Assembly (NCBI GenBank): GCA_018398765.1
Contig: JAHBMJ010001106.1
Location: 133,969-197,968 of the forward strand
Origin: Chromera velia
Lineage: Eukaryota; Sar; Chromeraceae
DNA length: 64,000 nt
Direction: 5' to 3'
Shown: piece by piece, positions 14,801 to 25,115 of the stretch
Numbering within the stretch: position 1 is the first letter of the stretch
Layout of the letters: each line of letters begins with the position of its first letter
The notes under the pieces: generated by a model
Databases searched by the model: none
What the model saw: the letters and a program-made list of their open reading frames with translations, nothing else
Told to the model about the DNA's origin: nothing
Program-made: the position numbers and the translations under genes

Positions 14801-15518
14801 TCGTTATGCTTCTGTCCTTCTGGAGTCACGGCTCAGGGGCTGGGTGGCAAGGGCGAGACAAGGAAAGGAAAGGAAAGACGAAGGACGCAAAGGAAGTTGT
14901 CTCTCGGGGTTGCTCCGCAAAGAGCTACGGTTCGCACATTTCTCTTCTCCTCTTGTCTGTTGTCGCTTCGTCGCAACTGGGTGAACTAGAGAGCAAGATG
15001 ACCAGTTCTTTACTTTGTGTACTGACGTACTTTTCTTTGTTCTTTATTCCGTCAAGGTGCTTCTCTGACGACTCACTCTCTTGTTTTACCTTTTCCTTCT
15101 TCTCTCTGCTCGCAGTGGCAAGAGAAGTCTAGGGCTTCACAAGGTCAGGCGCCCCCCCCTCAACAGGGCGGCCATTCTCCACCTGGAAGTCCAAATCGTC
15201 CCCGACGTCTTCGCTGCCAACGACGTCCTCGGGAAGGGCAGAGAACAACCGAACAGGAACCCGTACCTGCCCCCCCCCAACGGACGCATCGAATGGAGCC
15301 AACTGTTCAAACAGCCCGTGACTTTCATCAAGATGTTGATGGGTCCGGATAACTTCAACTTCTTGAAGTTCATGACATGCTCCATCCTGTTCATCACCTT
15401 CATCGCTGTTCTGGCCATCGCGCTGTCCTCGTTGATCCAGGCAGGGGCTGCTGCAGGGAGTGGGGCCAATGCAGGCACAGACGCTGCGGGAACTGGGGGG
15501 GACACGACAGGGGCTTGA
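3..15518 (+). CDS. Ferlin, C-terminal portion (5' end outside window)
   Basis: Multi-C2 membrane protein expected to act in calcium-dependent vesicle fusion. Readable exons, joined by GT-AG introns with matching phase: 3-212, 523-1044, 1352-1658, 1977-2014, 2270-2814, 3136-5221, 5449-5508, 5772-5914, 6221-6442, 6631-6744, 6885-7248, 7512-7673, 7787-7867, 7990-8132, 8362-8530, 8813-8950, 9444-10252, 10420-10623, 10911-11046, 11350-11496, 12124-12203, 12386-12488, 12733-12890, 13242-13475, 13672-13754, 14298-14350, 14410-about 14450, about 14619-14657, 15116-15518. Ferlin signatures: a C2 start ARNLPPMDDDG at 1352; a C2 with LRFDVCQGEN and FLEVDLEDRW near 10500; RFFVDMVP near 11380; ELRAVCWDVTNV then FNWRFLFPV (12390-12840), as in the last ferlin C2; GKGREQPNRNPYLPPP just before a C-terminal membrane helix (about 15370-15440) and a short Gly/Ala tail. 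The 2-kb exon 3136-5221 is largely disordered, with a basic then acidic stretch. Stop is TGA. The product exceeds 2,400 residues. Family call is strong; small exons near 14.3-14.6 kb are least certain. Confidence 0.9.
1287..1347 (+). repeat. (CCTT)n microsatellite at a ferlin 3' splice site
   Basis: CCTT units with one interruption run to the CAG that precedes the ferlin exon at 1352. They take the place of the polypyrimidine tract. Confidence 0.9.
5717..5769 (+). repeat. (TC)n(TG)n microsatellite at a ferlin 3' splice site
   Basis: A TC run passes into about 20 TG units and ends in the CAG that opens the ferlin exon at 5772. Confidence 0.9.
8762..8796 (+). repeat. (TC)n microsatellite in a ferlin intron
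   Basis: About 17 TC units lie 15 bases before the acceptor of the exon at 8813. Confidence 0.9.
9152..9345 (+). repeat. 97-bp tandem duplication inside a ferlin intron
   Basis: Copy 1 is 9152-9248 and copy 2 is 9249-9345, directly adjacent. The copies differ at only a few bases near the poly-pyrimidine stretch. Both lie in the intron between exons 8813-8950 and 9444-10252, so the protein is not affected. Confidence 0.9.
11550..11866 (+). repeat. CT-rich low-complexity tract in a ferlin intron
   Basis: About 300 bases made of CT, CCCTCT and CTTCT units, ending in (TG)n and (GGGT)n. A roughly 100-base block is repeated imperfectly within it. Long open frames on both strands here are composition artefacts. 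Confidence 0.9.
14110..14292 (+). repeat. Mosaic tetranucleotide microsatellite abutting a ferlin exon
   Basis: Successive runs of CTGA, GAAT, GAAG, GAAC, GAAG and GAAT units fill the 3' half of an intron and stop five bases before the acceptor of the exon at 14298. Confidence 0.9.
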
Positions 15519-17909
15519 TTGAGGTGGAAGGAAGAGTTGTTTCTTTTGACAAGGCCAGGGGAGTAAGGGAGAGTTGGGGAGGGGGAGAAGGAGGTTTGGG
15601 GGTGATGTGGAAGGACTATTGAGAAGCAAAACTGATCGGGTAGACAACAGGGGGGGGGAATGAAAAGGGAAGAACAATTGAGGAGAGAAGGAAAGCCACT
15701 GGTGCGATCAAACAGGTGCTTGGTTGTGTGTCTGCGTGTGCCCCAATTTAATGGTGTCTGCGAGTTCATCCATTCATTTTTTGTGTGTGACCGCCTTTGT
15801 GTTGCCGGTGGCTCGTTGCCTTTGCAGCGTTGCTGTATCTTAATCTTTTTTCAAAATGGCTTTGCATATTGTTGATCTGCGTTGAAGGAAGGACAGAGAT
15901 CCTGTCAGTCAGCATGGGGGAGGAATAAATAATCAAGGAGAGATGGCGGATATGTAGTGAACAGGCGAAGGAGCGACTATCTCTTTTCGGCTCTCTTCAG
16001 CAATTGGGGGAGAGGAAAGTGGGGCGATCTTTTTTTAGAGCAGCTGTCAAAAAAAAGCAGGCTTCCGTTGCTCGTCTTGCAGAAGCTGAGGCACTGAAGT
16101 CAGTGGGAAAAGGGTAAGGAGTATATGTGGCGAGTCAATGGAAAACGTGTGTGCTTTCATGATTCATTTTTCGTTAGGAGGAAAGAAGAGGCAGACAGTG
16201 GTGGTGTATCTAAACAGAAACAGACATGCAGGGGTTTCGCTGTTGTTTGTACACAATGAAGGCATTCATAGGGAATCTTCGTGAAGCAGGAGCATGCATG
16301 CACAGGGAGAAGCAAGATGGGGGGAAAGCCTGTGCCCAAATCGCACAGGGTGAGTGAATCCATGACTGACTGACTGACTAAGTGAGTGAGTGAGCGAGTG
16401 AGTGCGTGAGAACAAAAGTGGTTGAATAAATGCAGGGAATGAATGCGATAATCGATGATGTAAATTCATGAATGGGCGGCGGGGTTGGATGGCTGATCAG
16501 GAGGGGCACACGCCATCGCATAGGGGGAGGGAGTCAAAGCCCACCGATCCAGAGGAGATCATGCAGAGGAGAGGAACGAAAAGACCCACGCGTCCATGAC
16601 AGGTCTGTATGTATGCCTTCTTGTTCCTTGAATAATGCCTCATGCATGTACGAATCAATCGAGTCGATCGATCTGGCTGTCATGCAGAGAGAGAGAGAAA
16701 GAGAGGGTGTTCCCTCTCCCCAATTCATCAAGTATTTAAGTCTGAAGGTTCTCTCTCTCTCTCGCGTGTTTGACCGAAAAGAATGTTGCATGATCACTGG
16801 TTGATCTCCCCCTGCCTGCCTCTTTCTCGTTCTGTGAAAAAAACCCACACATGCGAGAATTTTCGCTTCTTTGGCTTTCCGTGCAACGAGACATTAAGGC
16901 ATGCAGAGAGCGGCAGCAGACAACAACTGCTGGGGGGGCCTGTGCCGTTGTTCCTCTCTCGTAATATGAGAGAGTCAGGCCTCTGTCTGTGTCTTCTTGC
17001 TTGCTTGCTTGATGATTGATTGTTTGCGCCTGGAGGAGCGGGGTGGGCATCCGCAGTGTAAAAGGGGGACGAAGCACTCAGCAGAACTTTGAAAAAGCGG
17101 CAGAAAGAGAAGTGCAAAAAATCGGAACAAAACAAGCGACATAACCAAGTCAGAGGAAGACCATGCAGGGGGGGAAACGAGAGAGAAATTGAAAGATCAG
17201 GCAGGGGGGGGAAGAGAAAGAAACTTAAGGATTATGCAGAATTTGCTTCCCCTCCTGCCTTGGACGTCTAGTTACATCGGCTTTTTCAACAGGCCGTTTG
17301 CCTAAATTGTTTTATTTTGTCGGGGTGACATATTAATATTGGATCGTGATCGTGTATACTGTTTGCACCTTCTTTCGTTCTGTGGCTCCTTTCCGTTCTT
17401 TTCAAATTGCCCCCTTCTCTGCATTCTTGTCTCTCGTTCAATCTGTGTTTTCCTTAACGTGTTTCTCTCTTTCTGTCTGGCCCGACAAACTGACATACAA
17501 AAAGGCTATGATGGGGCGCAATGTTTCACATCATTTTTGTGTTCGGCCCTCGGTAGCAAAGGCTGGGTTTGGCCTAAGTTTCGGCCCTCTAGCTTCAGCC
17601 ATGCATCTGCAATGTCATCTCACTTTCAGACTCTTCATGACTCTTCCAATTTGGCTCTCAATGCACACATGCTGAGAGTCGGCACAGAACCTAGTCTAGA
17701 ACGTAGCTTGCAAGCGTTATTATGCAGTTTGAGCTTCTAACTCTTGTAAGTCTCTTTATATGTAATTAACAAAAAATTATTGTATAAAAATTAAATCTTG
17801 GCAAGTTAGTTGGTAATCGTATCACTGGCAATCGATATATACATCGATATCGCGGCGATATTAAAAGATGATAAAATATATCGTACCACATTAATAGATC
17901 GTTAAATTA
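15519..17909. other. Ferlin 3' flank, no gene seen
   Basis: Ferlin 3' UTR and spacer. Contains (GTGA)n at 16370-16405, a short (GA)n at 16686-16703 and several pyrimidine-rich stretches. No open frame has convincing splice sites or a recognisable motif. Composition turns AT-rich at about 17,740. Confidence 0.6.
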
Positions 17910-18339
17910 CCCTGCAAAAAATATTAGAAAAGTGATAGAAAAGTTGTTAGCTAGGTTGTTAGAAAAGTGATAGAAAACTGATACAAAAGTGATATAGAAA
18001 AGTGATAGAAATTCAAAGTTAGAAAAGTGATAGAAATTAGACTTTGATCTCTAACATGTTAGAAATTATAGTGAATTTCTATCAAATGTTAGAAATGTTA
18101 GAAAAGTGATATCGATATAGAAAGTATTAGAAATTTGATTCAAATTTCTATCACCTTTCTAACATTTCTAACATTTGCTAGAACATTTGATAGAAATTAC
18201 AGAAAATGTTAGGAATTTAACTCAAATTTCTAATATGTTAGAAATTTGAATTTCTATCATTTTTTTTGTCAGTTTTCTATTACTTTTCTAACAACCTTTC
18301 TATCACTTTTCTATCACTCTTCTAACATTTTTTGCAGGG
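17910..18339. mobile_element. Fold-back MITE, Tc1/mariner type (TA target)
   Basis: The left end begins CCCTGCAAAAAATATTAG and the right end is its inverted copy, ending ATTTTTTGCAGGG. Both ends are flanked by TA, the Tc1/mariner target duplication. Homology of the two arms continues inward for about 90 bases through short units of the form TTAGAAAAGTGATAGAAA, so most of the 430-bp element would fold into one long hairpin. It has no coding capacity, so it would need a transposase supplied in trans. Confidence 0.8.
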
Positions 18340-19009
18340 TAGCCTTAAAAAAACCAAAGAATATCGATATTCGATATTTTGTAATATTTGCACCATTGTA
18401 TATTACAACACTTGTGCAACACGCAGAGTTGTTAAGTCCCGACAAACCTAAGTACCGAAATCCGATACCGACCCCCCGATCCGAAATTTTTCGGTACTTT
18501 CGGTACCTTTTCAGTACTTTCGGTACCGGCTTTTTTCAAAGGTGTTTAGTCACTTGTGATTAGAATATATTTAATTATCCCATGAAGTGATTGAATGTGA
18601 TTGAATAAAGTGATTAATTAGCCAAAGTCCGATTCTTACTAGTCTTTAATACCTTAGGTCATTCTAATGGTGTGTGGTTTTTTTTTTATGTTATAAAAAC
18701 AAATGTTTTGGGAGTAGCCTGGAGGCTTGTGCACATCTAGTGCACTGTATGCATGGCCCAGCCCATGCAGCCCGGGCCAGCTATGCACGCGCCGGCGCGG
18801 CCCATGCACCGCTCCTACTAGCGGCCACGGCCATGCATCGGTGCATGCATTCGGAGCCGAATAGCCGATTGTACAGGTTGCATCAAAAATCGGGTCTTCA
18901 TGCATGAGTTTCAAACACAAGGTAAGATGCAAACTTGAAGTCACAGCAAGCCATGATACCAGTCTGAGATGACTGAGGCCTGATATGTTCAGACAATTAA
19001 CTCTATAGT
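18340..19009. other. AT-rich spacer with short repeated motifs
   Basis: Holds several copies of TTTCGGTAC around 18,490-18,530 and a GC-rich patch at 18,755-18,855 rich in GCATG and GGCCC. No gene is seen. The segment may be 5' flank of the hAT relic that follows. Confidence 0.4.
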
Positions 19010-20023
19010 TTGAAAATGAGTCAAATGGATGTACGAGACTTCTTCAAAGCAGTTCAGCCACCGCTCGGCAAACCTATAGAATCGTATACATGCAATTCCT
19101 GCGGGACGACAGCCAGAAGCAGTAGAGGGACGTCCAATCTTTGGACTCACCTTCGAAGCTGCAAAAAGAAGACAGAAGAAATCAAAAAAGCAATCGCTAC
19201 CCAGCATCAGAATGAGCTTAAAAAGAAAATTGCAAAGATGGGAGATAATGCCACTCTGCTTCCTCACGTTGTCTCCACCACCATGGAGGGTGAGGTTCCA
19301 TTTCCTTCTTCAGTGAAGATGTACTTGAATGATCTTCTTGTTAAGTGGCTTGTCGCTGAGTTTCTACCTCCAAACACTTCTGAGTCGGACCGTTTCCGGC
19401 ATCTGATGCACGTAGCAACGATGGGAAGGTGGCTTCTTCTGAAACGTCAGACTATCACGACTCGGCAGATTCCAGCCCTGCAGTCCGAGATGGGGTTGTA
19501 CCTAAAACCTGCTCTGACAGACCCTCGAAGTGCCCATCATCTCGCGTAGGATCATTGGTCCACTCCACAGGGCACTTCCCACCTAGGGATCCTCACCAAG
19601 ACAATCAACGCAGATTGGGAGCTCATCGTTACATGTCTTGGGTGTCCGGACGCTGGTATACATCACTCCAGAGAAAAGACCAAGGAGATCATCCAAGCAA
19701 CGCTCGCGAGTGCGGGAATAGACATGAAGACCCAAGTTCCAGGTATGCACATGTCATTCCCCAGAGAACCACGATCACTGTTCCTTGTTCATGCAAACGT
19801 TTTTACACTTCAACATACCATGACTCCAACGTCACAATTCCTTCCTGTTCTGCTTCTGTTGCTATGCAGACAGCACCTCTGATACTGTGTGTGTATGTGT
19901 GTGTGTGACACGGGAGCTGGGCGTCTCGTGGAAGCTGCAAAAAGAAGACAGAAGAAATCAAAAACGACTCAGTCTGGAGGTGCAAAAGCGAAGGGCCGCC
20001 CCCCGGCCAAAAGATGAAGTTTG
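19010..20023 (+). pseudogene. hAT-family transposase relic
   Basis: The frame from 19010 opens with a BED-type zinc finger (Cys28, Cys31, His47, Cys51 of the frame, with NLWTHLRSC around the last two). It continues with a hAT-like segment (VKWLVAEFLPPNTSESDRF). A TAG at 19547-19549 ends the frame, but the same frame resumes at once with DHWSTPQGTSHLGI, then DADWELIVTCLG-like residues and a His-Ser-Arg-Glu-Lys stretch, as in the hAT catalytic core after the first acidic residue. Nothing recognisable follows beyond about 19,770, so the C-terminal dimerisation region is missing. The 34 bases at 19155-19188 recur exactly at 19931-19964. It is a plain DNA transposon, inactive as it stands. The last segment might alternatively be a spliced exon. 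Confidence 0.75.
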
Positions 20024-20821
20024 AAAAGGGGGGCAACGACTCAACGAGTCTCAATTGACGTCGATGTGTGCATGTTTCTCTTATTTGTATGCGCGTTTAC
20101 ATGATTGATATCTATATTTATGTCTTTGCATACATCTTTCTGCTTGTTTGTACCCAGATGATTTTTTGCTCGACAGTGTTTGTGATGTTTTGGTGTTTCG
20201 CGTTCGAATGCTGAAAGTGAAAAAGAGTGCATCTTATGTAGTGCATACAGTAAGGCCTCCTTTCGCTATGCAGTATGTGCTGCAGTGTGTATACGTGTTT
20301 TGGTGTAGTGTGTGCATGTTCATGCAATAAGAACGTATATGAACTTTCAACCACGTATTCATATAATATGTTATTTGCTAGTTTAATAAGTTTATAAATT
20401 GTAAGATTTTATAAAATTCTAGTAACACTATAACACAGTCTAGTATAGTAACTGTTACACTACTGCCTATTAACAGTGCCTAACAGCTAGATAGCCCCCG
20501 TTTATCTTTTTTAAAACCAATTTTTTATAGTCATAAACTGTATTAAAAAAAAAAAATCAAAAATGTAGCCCGGGGGGGACCCCCCCTTAATTAATTTAGG
20601 AATATATTCCTAAATATATTCCTGATTATATTACTTTTGAAGTGAGTAACTAGTGAATGAATATATTCCGTGATTAAACACCTTTATGGACTTTAATGGA
20701 ATTTACCCGTAAAATTTAGTGGAACACTGGAATTTAAAGCATTTTAATTGAAGTGTTGCCTAGGTTATAGTAATTGATAGCTTGTCAAAGAGGCTGTAAA
20801 GTTGTAAACGGTACTAGAAAC
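20024..20821. other. AT-rich spacer
   Basis: No gene is seen. Contains A/T runs, a short G7-ACC-C block near 20,570, and a small inverted repeat of GGAATATATTCC type near 20,600. Confidence 0.5.
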
Positions 20822-21045
20822 CGTCGGATAGCGTACGAGGCTCATAAGATTAAAGTTCTGTCATACAAAGTCACTACTGCAATCTCTTGGGTTCAAGCTA
20901 AACAACAGATGACTTGCTATTGACTGCATGCGAGCACCATTAATTCTGCATGCATGCTGTATGGTGCGCTCGACGCCGCCCCCACCGTAGACGCAGTCCT
21001 GATACGAATGCTTGTCATAGTCACACTCTAACCTCCACAATGCTA
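20822..21045 (+). repeat. 224-bp dispersed repeat, copy 1
   Basis: Aligns without gaps to 24071-24294 with only a handful of mismatches. Near its start it has TAGCGTACGAGG followed by CTCATAAG, and GGGTTCAAGC about 60 bases on. These resemble RNA polymerase III A and B boxes, so a tRNA-derived SINE head is possible. No A-tail or target duplication is evident. Copy 2 is in the same orientation, 3.25 kb away. Confidence 0.85.
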
Positions 21046-22289
21046 TGTGCCCCCTCCCTCCAGAGTGGTGTCCCTACCACTTAAATCGCATGGGGCAGTC
21101 ATGCCATACACAGTGCTAAGCAGAACAGAGTTAAAGGATCGCGTTGGCTATTGATTAAGCTCACAACCGTTAACTCAAGGCGGGGTTTCTTCTGTCACAT
21201 GAAGGGCAGAGTTGAGAATTGCTCACAGAACAGTCACTCGAACCTGTAGTTTAACAGTGCAGAGGATGTGCGGATTGTATGATTGGTTTGTCCACAGCCA
21301 ACCCAGTCACCTCAGAGTCTGCCTAACTTCAACTTTCGTCTTCTCCGATTGATCTGAGTGTTAGCCTTCTTCTCACAAACACACTGCGCTGACAGCAAAG
21401 AGTTGTCTGTCTTTCTCTTTTCTTTGTTCCTTTCCTGTTGAAGCATCTTTTTCCGTTGGCATTTGTGCAAATGGTATTGAGGTCAGTCTTTCTTCTCGAA
21501 GACAAAGATCGTGAATTCGATGATCGATGCGAATGATTGTTCTGACAGCCAGCCCAGCGTGAAACACACACATGGTTGACACAACCATCCAAATTCTCTC
21601 ATCGCTCCTTTGTCATCTCGCCTTTCTTTACAGTTTGTTTTCTTTCGTTACGACGGCTTCTCGTCTTGATTCCCTTTCATCTTTCTTTGCATCCATACCT
21701 TGATTCCCTTTCATCTTTCTTTCCATCCACACCTCTCTCTCTCCTCTTGCCACATGTTCCTTCTCTCTCTGAGAACCACTCACACCCATATGAACCTACG
21801 TGCCCCCTCCCTCCTGACTGCGTCCCCGCGGTCTAAGCACGTAAAAGACTTAGTGCCACGACGCTCATGATGGGTAAAAAAACTCTGGACAAACAACGTG
21901 ACATCAGGTGCCGACAGAATCTGACAGACACTCTGACAGATTGATTACCGAATGATCAAGCGGATGAAGGAAACAGAAATGAACTGCAAGCCAAACGCGA
22001 GTGTGAGGTCTCCCTTTCCATTAATGCTCTTTCAACAGAAACCGATGGCTCGATCAAAGAAGACAACAGGTAATGTTCCTTACACCGGTAAGAGCAGGCA
22101 AAGAAAACGAACCAGATACGTCACAACGAGGTGAAGTAAAATGTAGACGGACAAACCAAAGCAAACGAGCACACAACAAAGCCCGGGCTCAAACAATCAT
22201 GAAGCCTTTAAAAGTTAATTCTCTATTTCTGCAGGCTTCACTGGTACTGGGAGGCCTTGAATCATTTCTGGAATACCCGCTCGTGCCAG
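21046..22289. other. Spacer between repeat copy 1 and the unknown minus-strand gene
   Basis: No confident exon. TTTCATCTTTCTTTCCATCC-like units recur around 21,680-21,740. A minus-strand acceptor-like CCTGCAG near 22,235 hints that the neighbouring gene has further 3' exons here. Confidence 0.35.
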
Positions 22290-23894
22290 TCAACCAACCT
22301 CTTTCCAATACTCCCTCTTTTTCTCTTTGTAGAGCAGTACTGCTTCGCTGTCTCCCTCTTGAGGCAGCAGCATGAACACGTGCCGGGAAGAATGCGTTGG
22401 CATCATCCCATGCTTTTGTCTAAGACTCTCGGCCACGAGTTTCTCTGCACGAGCCTTCTCCTTCTCCTGTTTCATTTTTTGTTTGAAATTCTTCGTTGGC
22501 TTGGGCCTAAGTTCCCACCTTTTGCCTCCATCACCTTTAACTGCCACCGATTCCTTCACTTTCTGTTCTTTCACCTCCTTCCTTCCATAGCCTCTGCCCA
22601 CCTCCTGTGACTCAGTCTGAACGTCAATGGAGTTAACTGGCAACTCGGGAGGCTTCGACATTCCACCTTTCCTCTCCACTCCTCCTTCTCCTACCCCAAT
22701 CTCTTTCACAACATTCCTCTCTTCCTCACTTCCTTACACCATCTCCAGCCTGGGGCAACAGAGATTGTCATTGTCGAACTGTACTTGACTCAGGGTGGAT
22801 TCAGTTGACAACATCCCACTCCTCTCTCTTCCCATTGCATCGCTGTCTCGTTGCGCAGAGAGACAGGCTGATGATGCAGGACCTGATGTTTCACTTTCGA
22901 TCGCGCGATCCTCTCCCACCTGCACCTGTTCGGGACTGAAGTTGGCAGGTGCATCGCGGAGCTGCTCAGTGACACCCACCCCCTCGGTAACTCTTCTTAC
23001 TGCTCTCCACTCCGCACCCCTCTTTCTTTCTCTTCATGCTTCTTTTCTCCTTCTCCTCCCTTCGAGGACTGCTGTTCTCTCTGGGTCTTCCCCACCTCGA
23101 GGAGCAATATACTGATCGGATTGCCGAATAGAGCGGAACTGGAATGGGTCCACTCTCGGTATGACTTGGTTGCTAAAACCCCTCGTCTCCTCGCGCAGCC
23201 ACCCTGGGTGCTCAAACAAAATCCCCAACCGAATACGCTCCTGTCTGATCGAATGGAGCTCGGCCTAGTGTCTCTTCTCACTCTTTGTTTCCCTTTTTCT
23301 TCTCCTCTTCTCCCTCATCCTCTCTACTTTTCCTTTTCTCTTCTGCTGGATGTGTCCAATCATCATGGGATATGGATCATCTGCTGTTGTTGTTATAATT
23401 TGTCCATCCCCTCCGGCCAAAGCCATCATCGGGGAGCCGGAACTGAAGTCAAACGACGTCCTTGGCTCCACCTCTGGAAATGTACCCATAGGTAGACCTG
23501 CAGGCAGAACAGGCTGCGACTCTTTCTCTTCTCTTCCTCTCTCCTCAAAGACTTCTTCAGAACTGTCATCGAGCTGGGCAGTGGCGGGATGCTGCAACCA
23601 TTGCTTTGCGGAGAATCGGGGGGCTCTTCTTACTTTTCTTTTCTTTTTCCCCTTCGCTTCTGCCTCTTGCGGCTCTCTCTCTCTCTTCTCAGGCTTCTCT
23701 CCCTCTGTGTAAGGCATCGCAGCAGAGAGCAGCCAGGGTCTCAACTCTTCTGCAAGCTTTGAGAGATCCACATCAACAGCGTCGCCCTTCTCCTTGACCG
23801 CACCGACCGAGACGTTGCGAAGTTTGTCGGCAATGTCGATCACAGAGGCAACTGCCGCCAATCTTTCGGCCCCTTTCCCTTTCTGTCCTACCAT
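22290..23894 (-). CDS. Unknown protein, multi-exon gene
   Basis: I do not recognise the family. Translation likely starts at the ATG complementary to 23892-23894. Exon 1 (23894-23328) encodes a Leu/Ala-rich N-terminus (LAEELRPWLLSA), a Lys/Arg cluster (KGKKKRKVRRAP, a possible nuclear signal) and an acidic stretch. A 63-base intron (GT at 23327, AG at 23265) keeps phase 0 into exon 2 (from 23264), with RLGILFEHPGWLREETRGF and IRQSDQYIAPRG. Further open segments follow at 22979-22745 and 22709 to about 22296, the last rich in Lys/Glu and ending KKREYW before a GTTGGT donor. The junction near 23,030-22,980 is unresolved: the frame is continuous there except for one TGA. The gene lies wholly between the two 224-bp repeats. 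Low-complexity charged composition suggests a nuclear protein, but this is inference. Confidence 0.5.
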
Positions 23895-24070
23895 TTTTCT
23901 GAAGCATAAAAACTTTCACGGCTCACAATCTATGCACACAAAAGAATTCTCTTTGGTGCAGAAGACAGGCTCAGCCTGACAACTGTTGTTCGATCGATAC
24001 AGAGAGTCATCTCGTATCAAGATTCAACAGAAGAGCAGCAGTCCATGGTCGAACTCTGCTCTGCTAACCA

Positions 24071-24294
24071 CGTCGGGTAGCGTACAGGGCTCATAAGATT
24101 AAAGTTCTGTCATACAAAGTCACTACTGCAATCTCTTGGGTTCAAGCTAAACAACAGATGACTTGCTATTGACTGCATGCGAGCACCATTAATTTTGTAT
24201 GTATGCTGTATGGTGCGCTCGACGCCGCCCCCACCGTAGACGCAGTCCTGACACGAATGCTTGTCATAGTCACACTCTAACCTCCACAATGCTA
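24071..24294 (+). repeat. 224-bp dispersed repeat, copy 2
   Basis: Same length and orientation as 20822-21045. The few differences are mostly C/T transitions, for example in the CATGCATG segment. Homology to copy 1 stops at ATGCTA on the right. Copy 2 alone is followed, 70 bases on, by an (ATCA)n run. Confidence 0.85.
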
Positions 24295-24363
24295 CGGAAA
24301 CGGTATGATATCCTGCTAGCTCTGGCAACAGATAGACACAGCGGGAAGGCCTAGTGCGGAACC

Positions 24364-24364
24364 T

Positions 24365-24404
<40 letters not shown>
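24364..24404 (+). repeat. (ATCA)n microsatellite
   Basis: About ten ATCA units. It could be the tail of a retroposed SINE that includes the upstream 224-bp repeat, but copy 1 has no such tail. Confidence 0.85.
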
Positions 24405-25115
24405 TTTTTAAGATAATTTATGCTAAAATTTTAAAGTTATCTAGCGATTAATTTATACAAGTCCACTGAGGCTCCACTCTCAAAGATTCAGGTCGAGAGG
24501 CTTTCACGCGCAGCAGCAAGTTGTTCTGGACTTGCATGTTTGCTATCTTCAATAGTATCTTGTCTGACAAATTCATGAAAGAGGCGTGCGATTGAATTCA
24601 TGAAGTGTGAATTAAATCGGCCGACTACTGGCAACCTTAAATTCAGCACCAAGCAAATTCATGTGCATGAGCACACGAGAAACGATCACCGGATCTGTAT
24701 GACGTTGTCAATGACCTCCATCGGTGCATGAATGAGACAATGAATCAGTTTCTCGAGTACGCAAATCTTCTTTCAGCTTCTCACAAAGTTCCGGTGGAGG
24801 GCAGTGAGGCATGGAGGGTAAGATGTTCGTCAACACACGATTGGACGGAAGGAAAGGCTGCGAAAAAGAGGAAGGGAAGATTGCCAACCTCCTTTCGCCC
24901 CCTCTTCCCCCTTTTTTGCACTTCACACTGATTGAGTGAGTGATCCTGTGAGATAGGCGTGTTGACCATCACCACAGCCACCTGAGTGAGGCTCCGCCCC
25001 GGCCCCCTCACCCGCGCCCTCACTAAACCCGACCCGACATAGCGTGCATGCAGACAGAGAATCTCACTTACTGCATGCAAAGGTACGCACACAAATTCAC
25101 ACACAGACCTGCCCC
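24405..25115. other. Spacer downstream of ASF1
   Basis: No gene is seen. Probably holds the ASF1 3' UTR. Confidence 0.5.

Noticed and set aside
20822-20900. A functional tRNA gene
   Set aside because: A-box, CAT-like loop and B-box resemblances exist, but I cannot fold a cloverleaf with paired acceptor and T stems.
20822-24294. The two 224-bp repeats as long terminal repeats of a retroelement
   Set aside because: They do not begin TG or end CA, there is no reverse transcriptase or integrase frame between them, and no primer-binding site is visible.
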